Assembly (NCBI RefSeq): GCF_007830335.1
Contig: NZ_VLKU01000004.1
Span: 62,001 to 126,000 of the forward strand
Reading direction: 5' to 3'
DNA length: 64,000 nucleotides
Origin: Paracoccus sulfuroxidans
Lineage (GTDB): Bacteria > Pseudomonadota > Alphaproteobacteria > Rhodobacterales > Rhodobacteraceae
In this document: positions 1-6,722 of the stretch, piece by piece
Layout of the letters: each line of letters starts with the position of its first letter
How positions within the stretch are numbered: position 1 is the stretch's first letter
The notes under the pieces: generated by a model
The model's input: the letters and a program-made list of their open reading frames with translations, nothing else
Database searches by the model: none
What the model was told of the DNA's origin: nothing
Translations under genes and position numbers: made by a program

Positions 1-143
1 AGGATATGGGTCGCGCCTGCAATGGCCTCGTCCCGGCGATCCTCGGGGAACATCGGGTTTCCCGACAGCCAGGGGTCGATCAGGATGACGGCTTGTTCGA
101 TCTCCAGTCGGAAGCTGGAATGTCCCAGCCAGGTGATTTTCAT
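1..143 (-). CDS. UPF0173-type metal-dependent hydrolase (MBL fold), N-terminal part
   Basis: Only the first 47 codons lie in the window; the gene runs off the left edge. The protein begins MKITWLGHSSFRLE and continues with VILIDPWLSGNP, the usual opening of the UPF0173 branch of the metallo-beta-lactamase fold (YtkL type), in which the first strands precede the HxHxDH metal site. That metal site is outside the window. An AGGAG ribosome binding site sits six bases before the ATG on the minus strand. It follows the AEC transporter gene on the same strand with a 40-base gap, so the two are probably one transcript. The substrate is unknown for this family. Confidence 0.75.
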   Translation of the reverse strand, partial: MKITWLGHSSFRLEIEQAVILIDPWLSGNPMFPEDRRDEAIAGATHI

Positions 144-183
144 GATGCACTCCTGAAGGTTGGGGAGAGGGGGCTGGCCGGTC

Positions 184-1092
184 TTAGGTGACGAAGGACA
201 GCACGAAAGGGATCGAGAGAACCGACAGAACGGTCTGCCAGCTGAGAATATCGGCGAAAAGCTCGGCATCGCCACCCATTTGCCGGGCGATCAGATAGCC
301 GTTCGCGGCCGTCGGGACCGAGGCGATGATCATGCCCGCCATGGTCAGATCGGGCGAGAGGCCGAAATATTGCGCAAGGGCCAAGAAGATCAGCGGCATC
401 GCCAGCAGCCGCAGCCCCACCGCCATGCCAAGCGGGACCGAGATCGACCAGAGGCGGCGCACCTGCACGCCCGCGCCGACGATCAGCAGGCTGACCGAGA
501 TGGCGGCGGTGCCGATCATGTCCAGCGTCGCGGCCAGCGGCTCGGGCATGCGGATACCGCCAAGGTTCAGCGCCAGCCCGCCCATGCAGCCGAGGATCAG
601 CGGATTGGTCGCAATCGCCAGCAGCATGCGGCCAATCCCGCCGCGCCCCGTGCCCCAGATCGCCATCAAGAGGATGTTCACCACATTGATGATCGGGATC
701 AGGAAGGCGATGCCGACGGAAATCAGCGCGTTCCCCGCCGTGCCCATGATGCTGGCGCCAAGCGCCAGACCGATGAAGGAATTCCACCGCGTCACCGCCT
801 GAAAGACCGTGGTGAACTGCGGGTCCGGCATTCGCCAGATCAGCCGCGCGATCACCGCGAGCACGCCCCCGGCCGCCGTCATCAGCAAAAGCGAGATGCC
901 ATAGGGGCCGACCCGCGTCCAGTTCAGATCCGCCCGATAGACCGAGATCAGCATGATCGCCGGATAGAGGATGCGATAACAGAAGATCTCGACCCCCGGC
1001 CAGGCATTCTCGGGCACTAGGGCGCTGCGGCGCGCCAGATGGCCGATCAGGATGACCAGGGCAACAGGAAGAACAGAGGCGGTGACAGACAT
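184..1092 (-). CDS. AEC family (auxin efflux carrier-like) transporter
   Basis: A 302-residue, strongly hydrophobic protein with about ten membrane segments and no signal peptide. It has the length and the repeated five-helix layout of the AEC family of permeases, which export or exchange small organic acids and amino acids; the substrate cannot be told from sequence. I start it at MSVTASVLP, directly before the first membrane helix. No clear ribosome binding site precedes that codon, and an in-frame ATG 13 codons upstream (1131) is possible. It is divergent from gatC and lies upstream of the MBL hydrolase gene on the same strand. Confidence 0.75.
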   Translation of the reverse strand: MSVTASVLPVALVILIGHLARRSALVPENAWPGVEIFCYRILYPAIMLISVYRADLNWTRVGPYGISLLLMTAAGGVLAVIARLIWRMPDPQFTTVFQAVTRWNSFIGLALGASIMGTAGNALISVGIAFLIPIINVVNILLMAIWGTGRGGIGRMLLAIATNPLILGCMGGLALNLGGIRMPEPLAATLDMIGTAAISVSLLIVGAGVQVRRLWSISVPLGMAVGLRLLAMPLIFLALAQYFGLSPDLTMAGMIIASVPTAANGYLIARQMGGDAELFADILSWQTVLSVLSIPFVLSFVT

Positions 1093-1215
1093 GGCGCGAC
1101 ACTGCGGCCTGATCCGCGCGCCGTCAATCATGGTTCGCAGCATGGGCAAGTGCCTGCAAATGCTTGCTCCGGCCAGCGACGGGCGGTAAACCCGCCCCAA
1201 GCGAAAGGAGCCCCC

Positions 1216-1503
1216 ATGGCGATCACCGAGGATGAAGCCCGCAAGGTTGCGCATCTGGCGCGCATTGCGGTCAATGACGCAGACCTGCCCGCTCTTGCGC
1301 AGGAGCTGAATGGCATCCTGCATTTCATGGAGCAGCTGAACGAGGTCGATGTCGACGGCGTTGAGCCGATGACCGGGGTCGAGCCGATGCGGCTGAAGCG
1401 CCGCGAGGATGTCGTCACCGACGGCGAAATGCAGGATCTGATCCTGAAGAACGCGCCCGATGCGCGCGAAGGATTCTTTGCCGTCCCGAAGGTGGTGGAA
1501 TGA
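1216..1503 (+). CDS. gatC: Asp-tRNA(Asn)/Glu-tRNA(Gln) amidotransferase subunit C
   Basis: A 95-residue protein with the GatC signature: helical N-terminus ([15 protein letters not shown]), [14 protein letters not shown] and a C-terminal [16 protein letters not shown]. GatC wraps around and stabilises GatA in the GatCAB complex, which converts misacylated Glu-tRNA(Gln) or Asp-tRNA(Asn) to the amidated forms. AAGGAG lies seven bases before the ATG. Its stop overlaps the gatA start by four bases (ATGA), typical of translational coupling. gatB is not in this window, as is common in alphaproteobacteria. Confidence 0.96.
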   Translation: MAITEDEARKVAHLARIAVNDADLPALAQELNGILHFMEQLNEVDVDGVEPMTGVEPMRLKRREDVVTDGEMQDLILKNAPDAREGFFAVPKVVE

Positions 1504-2984
1504 GCGATCTGAACAAACTGACCATCGCGGGCGCACGCGACGCGCTGGCGAAAGGCGAAACCTCGGCGGTCGAGCTGACCGAGGCCTGCATTTCCGCCAT
1601 CGACGCCTCGGGGGCGCTGAATGCCTTCGTGCATGGCACGCCCGACATGGCGCGCCAGATGGCTGCCGCTGCCGACCAGCGCATCAAGGCGGGCAATGCC
1701 CAGCCGATGACCGGGATTCCGGTGGGCGTGAAGGATCTGTTCTGCGTCAAGAACGTGCCCAGCCAGTCGGCCAGCCGCATCCTTGACGGCTTCCTGCCGC
1801 AATATGAATCGACCGTGACCCAGAACCTGTGGGATCAGGGCGCGGTCATGCTGGGCAAGCTGAACCAGGATGAGTTCGGCATGGGCTCTTCGACCGAAAA
1901 CAGCGTCTATGGCGCGACCGTGAACCCGTGGAAACTGGGCGATGGCGTGGCGCGGACGGCGGGCGGCTCGTCCGGCGGCTCGGCGGCTGCGGTGGCGGCG
2001 GATCTGTGCCTTGGCGCGACCGCGACCGATACCGGCGGCTCGATCCGACAGCCTGCGGCCTTCACCGGCACGGTCGGCCTGCGTCCGACCTATGGCCGCG
2101 TCAGCCGCTGGGGCGTGATCGCCTATGCCTCGTCGCTGGATCAGGCCGGGCCGATCACCAAGACGGTGCGCGATGCCGCGATCATGCTGGGTGCGATGGC
2201 CTCGGTCGACGCGAAGGATTCGACCAGCGCCGAGCGTCCGGTTCCGGATTACGAGGCAGCGCTGACCGGCGACATCCGCGGCAAGAAGATCGGCATTCCG
2301 AAGGAATACCGCATCGAGGGCCTGTCGGATGAAATCGACGGCCTCTGGTCGCGCACGGCCGAGATGCTGAAGGACGCGGGCGCCGAGATCGTCGACATCA
2401 GCCTGCCGCATGCGAAATATGCGCTGCCCGCCTATTACGTCATCGCGCCTGCCGAGGCCTCTTCGAACCTCGCGCGCTATGACGGCGTGCGCTATGGCCG
2501 CCGCGCCAAGCTGGGCGCGGGCGACGGCGTGGTCGAGATGTATGAAAAGACCCGCGCCGAAGGCTTCGGCCCCGAGGTGCGCCGCCGCGTGATGATCGGC
2601 ACCTATGTGCTGTCCGCCGGTTTTTACGACGCCTATTACAACCGGGCCCGTCGCGTGCGCGCGCTGATCAAGCGTGACTTCGATCAGGCCTATGCCAGCG
2701 GCATCGACGCGATTCTGGCGCCGACCACGCCCAGCTCGGCCTTCGCCTTGGGCTCGGCTGACAGCAGCAACCCGGTCGAGATGTATCTCAACGACGTCTT
2801 CACCGTGACGCTGAACCTTGCCGGTCTGCCGGGGATCTCGGTCCCGGTCAGCCTTGACCAGCAGGGTCTGCCGCTGGGCATGCAGCTGATTGGCCGCCCG
2901 TGGGAGGAAGGCGAATTGCTGAACTTTGCTCAGGTGCTTGAAAATGCATCCGGCTTTGTGGCGAAGCCCACGCGCTGGTGGTAG
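1500..2984 (+). CDS. gatA: Asp-tRNA(Asn)/Glu-tRNA(Gln) amidotransferase subunit A
   Basis: A 494-residue amidase-signature protein. The Ser-cisSer-Lys catalytic set is visible: Lys78 in GVKDLF, Ser157/158 in GGSSGGSA and Ser181 in TDTGGSIR. GatA hydrolyses glutamine and supplies ammonia to GatB for transamidation on the tRNA. Length matches the family. It is coupled to gatC by a four-base overlap. Only 28 bases separate it from the next gene on the same strand, so read-through into the lipoprotein gene is plausible. Confidence 0.97.
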   Translation: MSDLNKLTIAGARDALAKGETSAVELTEACISAIDASGALNAFVHGTPDMARQMAAAADQRIKAGNAQPMTGIPVGVKDLFCVKNVPSQSASRILDGFLPQYESTVTQNLWDQGAVMLGKLNQDEFGMGSSTENSVYGATVNPWKLGDGVARTAGGSSGGSAAAVAADLCLGATATDTGGSIRQPAAFTGTVGLRPTYGRVSRWGVIAYASSLDQAGPITKTVRDAAIMLGAMASVDAKDSTSAERPVPDYEAALTGDIRGKKIGIPKEYRIEGLSDEIDGLWSRTAEMLKDAGAEIVDISLPHAKYALPAYYVIAPAEASSNLARYDGVRYGRRAKLGAGDGVVEMYEKTRAEGFGPEVRRRVMIGTYVLSAGFYDAYYNRARRVRALIKRDFDQAYASGIDAILAPTTPSSAFALGSADSSNPVEMYLNDVFTVTLNLAGLPGISVPVSLDQQGLPLGMQLIGRPWEEGELLNFAQVLENASGFVAKPTRWW

Positions 2985-3012
2985 GCTTGGGGCGAAAAGC
3001 AGGGAGCTTTCG

Positions 3013-3576
3013 ATGCGGACACTGATGATCCTGAGCGTTCTGGCACTTGCTGCCTGCAACGAAAACGCAGGCTGGAACCCGAATTACGCCGGCATCAACG
3101 CCAATACGCCCTATGGCAAATACCTGCGCGAACGCGAGGTGGCGCTGCATGGCAAGGGCGCGACGCCGCAGGTGATTCCGATCGTGCTGCCCGCCAAGGC
3201 ACCCACCGCCGAAGAAATCGCGGGGACTGCGCCCAGGAAAGCGGCGGCTGCGGCCCCCGTGACCGAAACGGCCCGGCCCGCCGTTCCCGCGAATGCGCAG
3301 GTCGCGCAAAGCGGGCCCTATCCGGGCTCGACGCCGGTTCTGGTGCGCTATGCCCATGCCGAACAGCAGGCCCCCGGCACGGCGACCTATCGCCGCAGCG
3401 GCGGCTCGGTCGATGCGGCGGCACGGGCCTGCCGCAGCTATGCTTCGGCTGATGCGGCGCAGACCGCGTTCATCGCGGCGGGCGGGCCGGTGATCGACCC
3501 GCGCGGCATGGACCCGGACGGCGATGGCTTCGTCTGCGGCTGGGATCCGCGACCCTATCGCCAATCGCGGCTTTGA
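3013..3576 (+). CDS. Excalibur-like lipoprotein
   Basis: A 187-residue protein starting MRTLMILSVLALAACNEN, a lipoprotein signal with lipobox LAAC, so it is expected to be lipid-anchored in the periplasm. A low-complexity Ala/Pro/Thr middle (about residues 55-100) leads to a C-terminal segment of about 45 residues with RACRSYASA and DPDGDGFVCGWDPRPYR. That spacing, with two cysteines and a DxDxDG calcium-binding loop, resembles the excalibur domain. Function unknown. Its stop overlaps the TTG start of the amidase gene by four bases, which suggests a joint role at the cell wall (inference). Confidence 0.7.
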   Translation: MRTLMILSVLALAACNENAGWNPNYAGINANTPYGKYLREREVALHGKGATPQVIPIVLPAKAPTAEEIAGTAPRKAAAAAPVTETARPAVPANAQVAQSGPYPGSTPVLVRYAHAEQQAPGTATYRRSGGSVDAAARACRSYASADAAQTAFIAAGGPVIDPRGMDPDGDGFVCGWDPRPYRQSRL

Positions 3577-4205
3577 CCTTCCCCTCTCCGAACCACGGGG
3601 AACGGCGGGACGGCCAGCAGCCTGAACTGATCGTGCTGCATTATACCGGCATGGCGGACGGGCCCTCGGCCCGCGCCCGCCTTTGCGACCCCGAGGCCGA
3701 GGTCAGCGCCCATTGGCTGGTCCATGAGGATGGCCGGACGGAGGCGCTGGTCGCAGAGGATCGCCGCGCCTGGCATGCCGGGGCGGGCGCGTGGCAGGGC
3801 AGGGGGGACGTGAACTCCCGCTCCATCGGGATCGAGATCGTCAATCCCGGCGACCAGCCTTTCCCCGAACCGCAGATGGCGGCGGTCGAGGATCTGCTGC
3901 GCCAGATCATGCAGCGCTGGCACATTCCGGCCAGCGGCGTGATCGCGCATTCCGACCTTGCGCCGGATCGCAAATGCGACCCCGGCCCGCGTTTTGACTG
4001 GCGGCGGCTGGCGCTGCAGGGGCTGGCAGTCTGGCCTGTCGAGGCGGGACCGGATGCGCCACTGGCGAAATCGCTCGACGCCATCGGCTATCCGCCTGCA
4101 ACTGACGATGTGCGTCTGGCCGCCTTCCGCCTCCGCTTCCGCCCCTGGGCCACCGGCCCCGAGGATGAGACCGACCGCCGCCTTGCCGCTGCATTGCTGG
4201 GATGA
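3573..4205 (+). CDS. N-acetylmuramoyl-L-alanine amidase (AmpD/amidase_2 family)
   Basis: A 210-residue zinc amidase that cleaves the bond between N-acetylmuramic acid and the stem peptide. The zinc ligands expected from AmpD are visible: His23 in LIVLHYTGM, His126 in IAHSDLAP and Asp136 in KCDPG. The first His is only 23 codons in and no ATG precedes it, so the TTG at 3573 is the best start; it overlaps the upstream lipoprotein stop. There is no signal peptide, which suggests a cytoplasmic, AmpD-like role in recycling anhydro-muropeptides. The last 50 residues resemble the C-terminal peptidoglycan-binding-like helices of this subfamily. It is followed by an ATGA overlap with the kinase gene. 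Confidence 0.85.
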   Translation: MTFPSPNHGERRDGQQPELIVLHYTGMADGPSARARLCDPEAEVSAHWLVHEDGRTEALVAEDRRAWHAGAGAWQGRGDVNSRSIGIEIVNPGDQPFPEPQMAAVEDLLRQIMQRWHIPASGVIAHSDLAPDRKCDPGPRFDWRRLALQGLAVWPVEAGPDAPLAKSLDAIGYPPATDDVRLAAFRLRFRPWATGPEDETDRRLAAALLG

Positions 4206-5026
4206 GCGACGCCGGGCCCTGGCTTGACCGCTGGCGGCTGGACGTCGACGGCCCCACGATCCGCACGGCCAATGCGCTGCTGTTGCCGGTCCGCCGCGAC
4301 ACTGCGGAACTGATGCTGAAGCTGGCGCTGACCGAGGATGAGCGGCTGGGCTTCGACCTGCTGGAGTGGTGGGGCGGGGCGGGCGCGGTGCCTGTGCTGG
4401 AACGTGACGGGCCTGCGCTGCTGATGCCGCGCGCCTCGGGCAGCCGCGATCTGGCGCAGATGGCGCGGCAGGGTCAGGACGATCTGGCGATGGGTCTGCT
4501 CTGCGCGGTCGCGAACCGGCTGCATGCGCATCGCGCACCGCCTCCGGCCCATCTGGTGCCGCTGGATCAGTGGTTCAGGGAATTGCCCGCAGCGGTGGCC
4601 GCGCATGGCGGCATCCTGCAGGACAGCTTGCAGCAGATGCAGGAACTGCTGCCCGATCAACAGCAGGTCGTGCCGCTGCATGGCGATTTGCACCACGCCA
4701 ATGTGCTGGATTTCAACGGAGAATGGCTGGCGATCGACGCCAAGGCCCTGATCGGAGAGCGGGTCTTCGACTTCGCCGTGATGTTCGGAAACCCGGATCT
4801 GGATGACCCCGCGCAGCCGGTCGCGCTGCTGCCGGGCGTGCTGGACCGCAGGCTTGCGGTCGTCTGCCGCGAGGCGGGGCTGGACCGGGAACGCCTGCTG
4901 CGCTGGCTGCTGGCGTGGAGCGGGCTTTCGGCCGCCTGGTTTCTGGGCGACGATCCCGTCGACCGGCCCCGGCTGGCCGTCGATCTGCATATTGCCGAAT
5001 GGGCGGCGGTGCGGCTGGCGGGCTAG
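4202..5026 (+). CDS. APH(6)/hydroxyurea-kinase family phosphotransferase
   Basis: A 274-residue protein of the aminoglycoside/hydroxyurea kinase family. It has the phosphotransferase motif HGDLHHANVL and, about 20 residues later, the Mg-binding LAIDAKALIGE. Enzymes of this family phosphorylate streptomycin or hydroxyurea, but chromosomal relatives in alphaproteobacteria are mostly uncharacterised, so resistance should not be assumed. It is coupled to the amidase gene by ATGA. Its stop codon shares bases with the stop of rlmJ on the opposite strand (CTAG, 5023-5026). Base composition matches the neighbours, so I see no sign of recent transfer. Confidence 0.8.
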   Translation: MSDAGPWLDRWRLDVDGPTIRTANALLLPVRRDTAELMLKLALTEDERLGFDLLEWWGGAGAVPVLERDGPALLMPRASGSRDLAQMARQGQDDLAMGLLCAVANRLHAHRAPPPAHLVPLDQWFRELPAAVAAHGGILQDSLQQMQELLPDQQQVVPLHGDLHHANVLDFNGEWLAIDAKALIGERVFDFAVMFGNPDLDDPAQPVALLPGVLDRRLAVVCREAGLDRERLLRWLLAWSGLSAAWFLGDDPVDRPRLAVDLHIAEWAAVRLAG

Positions 5027-5805
5027 GGGCGCAGGCGGGCGAAGATTGCCTCGATTCGCGCGGCTTCCTCGGGCAGGCCGAAGGGCGGGTTCACCACGAA
5101 CATGCCCGAGCCGACCATGCCATGACCGGGCCGGGCAGGCGGGAAGCGCACCTCGGAGCACAGCGCCTCGGGGAAGGCGGCGCGCAGGTCCTGCACCATG
5201 CGGGCCTGCCGGTCGTCGGTCAGGATCGGATACCACAGCGCGATGACGCCCACGTTCCACTTGCGCGCTAGCTTGGCCATCTGGCGGGGAATGGCCTCAT
5301 AATCGGCCTTGATCTCATAGCTGGGGTCGATCAGCAGCAACCCCCGACGCGGCGTGGGCGGGCAGACCGCCTGCGCCATCTGGAACCCGTCCTGCCGGTG
5401 CAGATGCGCGAATGAGGCGACGCGGGACAGGGCCTCATGCTCGGCCGGGTGCAGCTCGGCCAGATGAACGGTGTCGCCCGGGCGCTGGAAATGCTGCGCG
5501 ATCAGGGGCGAGCCCGCATAGGCGGTGGGGCCGTGCTGCGCGCGGATGGTGGCAAGGGCCTCTGACAGCGGATGATCGGGGGGCAGCCAGCCTTCGTCCA
5601 GCGCGCGCTCGATCCCCTGCCGGGCCTCGCCCGTCTTGCGGGACGCCTCGGCGGCAAGGTCGTAAAGGCCGCGTCCGGAATGGGTTTCCAGATAGCTGAG
5701 CGGTTTCGGCTTGGCCGTCAGATAGGCCAGCATCCACGCAAGCAGGCTGTGCTTGTGCAGATCGCCCAGATTTCCGGCGTGATAGGCGTGCTGATACGAC
5801 AACAT
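5023..5805 (-). CDS. rlmJ: 23S rRNA (adenine-2030-N6)-methyltransferase
   Basis: A 260-residue RlmJ/YhiR-type protein. The conserved N-terminus MLSYQHAYHAGNLGDLHKH is present, as are ETHSGRGLYDL (SAM-binding loop) and the catalytic DPSYE motif (LLLIDPSYEIK). It methylates A2030 of 23S rRNA. I chose the start at 5805 because MLSYQH is the family N-terminus; no good ribosome binding site is visible. The gene begins only 25 bases beyond the T-tract that ends the small RNA array on the same strand, so it may receive read-through from the DUF1127/RNA operon. Its end overlaps the kinase gene by four bases. Confidence 0.9.
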   Translation of the reverse strand: MLSYQHAYHAGNLGDLHKHSLLAWMLAYLTAKPKPLSYLETHSGRGLYDLAAEASRKTGEARQGIERALDEGWLPPDHPLSEALATIRAQHGPTAYAGSPLIAQHFQRPGDTVHLAELHPAEHEALSRVASFAHLHRQDGFQMAQAVCPPTPRRGLLLIDPSYEIKADYEAIPRQMAKLARKWNVGVIALWYPILTDDRQARMVQDLRAAFPEALCSEVRFPPARPGHGMVGSGMFVVNPPFGLPEEAARIEAIFARLRP

Positions 5806-5830
5806 GGGCGCAACATGCCGCGGATATTCA

Positions 5831-5876
5831 GAAAAGAAAAGCGGCGGCGCCCAGGGAGGAGGAGGGGCACCGCCGC
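5831..5876 (-). terminator. Intrinsic terminator formed by the last array hairpin
   Basis: On the minus strand a GC-rich stem (5841-5847 with 5870-5876, then 5849-5852 with 5865-5868) encloses the CCTCCTCCC loop and is followed directly by TTTTCTTTTC (5831-5840). The last RNA hairpin therefore doubles as a rho-independent terminator upstream of rlmJ. Confidence 0.75.
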
Positions 5877-6169
5877 GCAACGCCGGCCCAGGGAGGAGGA
5901 GGGGCCGCGTATTGGGTGCGGCAATGGCAGGGAGGAGGAGCCATTACCGCGAACGAGCGATCCCAGGGAGGAGGGGACCGTCGTATTCCGTTCCGCCATC
6001 CCGGGCGGAGAGAGATGCGGCGACCCCCAGGGAGGAGGAAGGGGTCGCCGCTCACAACAGGAAGCCCAGGGAGGAGGAGGGGCTTCACCGTATCTGTTGG
6101 CGGCATCCTCAGGGAGGAGGAGGAGGATGCCGCCGGAACCCAGACCCTAGGGAGGAGGAGGGGTCAGGG
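5841..6169 (-). ncRNA. Array of eight CCUCCUCCC-loop hairpins (CcsR-type small RNAs)
   Basis: Downstream of the DUF1127 gene the minus strand holds eight hairpins whose loops all carry CCTCCTCCC, while the stems differ. Stem outer limits, from 5' to 3' on the minus strand, are: 6169-6139, 6134-6099 (12 bp perfect), 6086-6061, 6051-6017 (11 bp perfect), 5984-5953 (shortest motif, weak outer stem), 5950-5918, 5907-5884 and 5876-5841. Five loops are identical 12-mers (CTCCTCCTCCCT). This is the arrangement of CcsR1-4 of Rhodobacter sphaeroides, which are stress-induced RNAs cotranscribed with a DUF1127 gene and reported to affect C1 metabolism and pyruvate dehydrogenase. If each RNA has two hairpins, eight hairpins make four RNAs; the processing sites are not visible. 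The loops imitate the 16S anti-Shine-Dalgarno and could pair with GGAGG sites. Confidence 0.8.
5992..6009 (-). ncRNA. Motif-less hairpin inside the RNA array
   Basis: A 6-bp perfect stem (TCCGCC at 5992-5997 with GGCGGA at 6004-6009) with a six-base loop CGGGAT on the minus strand. It lies between the fourth and fifth motif-bearing hairpins and lacks the CCTCCTCCC loop. It may be a decayed unit or a spacer or processing element splitting the array into two halves. Confidence 0.5.
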
Positions 6170-6179
6170 ATCTGAATTC

Positions 6180-6407
6180 TTACTTCCGGCCCCAGGTAGC
6201 ATCATGGGCGATGCTGGGGATGGCCGCGCGCGAGATGCCCAGATCGGCCAGGTCGCGGGTCGAGAGCTCGCTCAGTTCGCGGACCGTCTGGCGATAAAGC
6301 TCACGACGGGCGAAATATTCGCGGATGTCAGCCACCACCTTGGTGAACCGGCCAGCGCCGGCGCCATGATGACGAGACGTGTTGTGGTTCAGGTCGAGGA
6401 CAGCCAT
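6180..6407 (-). CDS. DUF1127 small protein (CcaF1-like)
   Basis: A 75-residue basic protein starting MAVLDLNHNTSRHHG. It ends with the DUF1127 core ARRELYRQTVRELSELSTRD followed by LADLGISRAAIPSIA. In Rhodobacter sphaeroides the equivalent protein, CcaF1, is encoded directly upstream of the CcsR RNAs, binds RNA and takes part in small RNA maturation; the same layout is seen here. I start at ATG 6407; a GTG three codons upstream (6416) is possible. The RNA array begins 11 bases past the stop, so gene and RNAs are almost certainly one transcript processed afterwards. Confidence 0.85.
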   Translation of the reverse strand: MAVLDLNHNTSRHHGAGAGRFTKVVADIREYFARRELYRQTVRELSELSTRDLADLGISRAAIPSIAHDATWGRK

Positions 6408-6467
6408 TTCTTTCACTCTGCTTTCATCATCCGGCCTGCGCTATTGCCTGCCGTCTTGTTGAGTTGA

Positions 6468-6495
6468 AGATGGTCGAAATGCTGCAGATGCACAA
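6468..6495 (-). promoter_or_regulatory. Candidate RpoH-type promoter of the DUF1127/RNA operon
   Basis: On the minus strand TTGTGC (6495-6490) and CCATCT (6473-6468) are separated by 16 bases. CCATnT is close to the -10 element of alphaproteobacterial heat-shock sigma factors (RpoH), and the CcsR operon of Rhodobacter is RpoH-dependent. Transcription would start near 6460, about 50 bases before the DUF1127 start. The -35 matches only TTG, so this is tentative. Confidence 0.35.
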
Positions 6496-6676
6496 TGGGC
6501 TGAACGGTAATGCTGCTATGCAGAAACCGCATGGCTGGATCACGGGTTCGTGCACAACCTGTTAAAACCATGACAGTTTTTTTTAACCATACGGTCCAAA
6601 AGTCGTAAAAATGGGCCGTCGCTATGTCTGTGACGCAGGGTCGCAAGCTGTTACGCCGGGTCACTTGCCCATGCCC

Positions 6677-6698
6677 GCGCAACTTGCCATTGTTGCGC
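6677..6698. promoter_or_regulatory. Inverted repeat upstream of mrp
   Basis: GCGCAAC (6677-6683) and GTTGCGC (6692-6698) form a perfect 7-bp inverted repeat with an 8-base centre, ending 24 bases before the mrp start. It could be a protein operator or an RNA hairpin; no regulator is recognised. The rest of the 6496-6722 interval shows only A/T-rich promoter-like sequence around 6560-6610. Confidence 0.35.
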
Positions 6699-6722
6699 GA
6701 TACTGGCCGAGGGGAGATCAAC

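Noticed and set aside
140..1102. Alternative minus-strand and plus-strand ORFs over the AEC transporter
   Set aside because: They lack family motifs and have Arg/Gly/His-rich composition. The frame 184-1092 gives a coherent membrane protein.
4202..5026. Acquired aminoglycoside resistance gene
   Set aside because: Composition and overlapping gene context are native, with no mobile element nearby. Reported as a family member only.
5841..6169. CRISPR-like regular repeat array
   Set aside because: The repeated part is only about 12 bases, it always sits in the loop of a hairpin, spacing varies and the between-repeat sequence is self-complementary. There are no cas genes. It fits CcsR-type RNAs.
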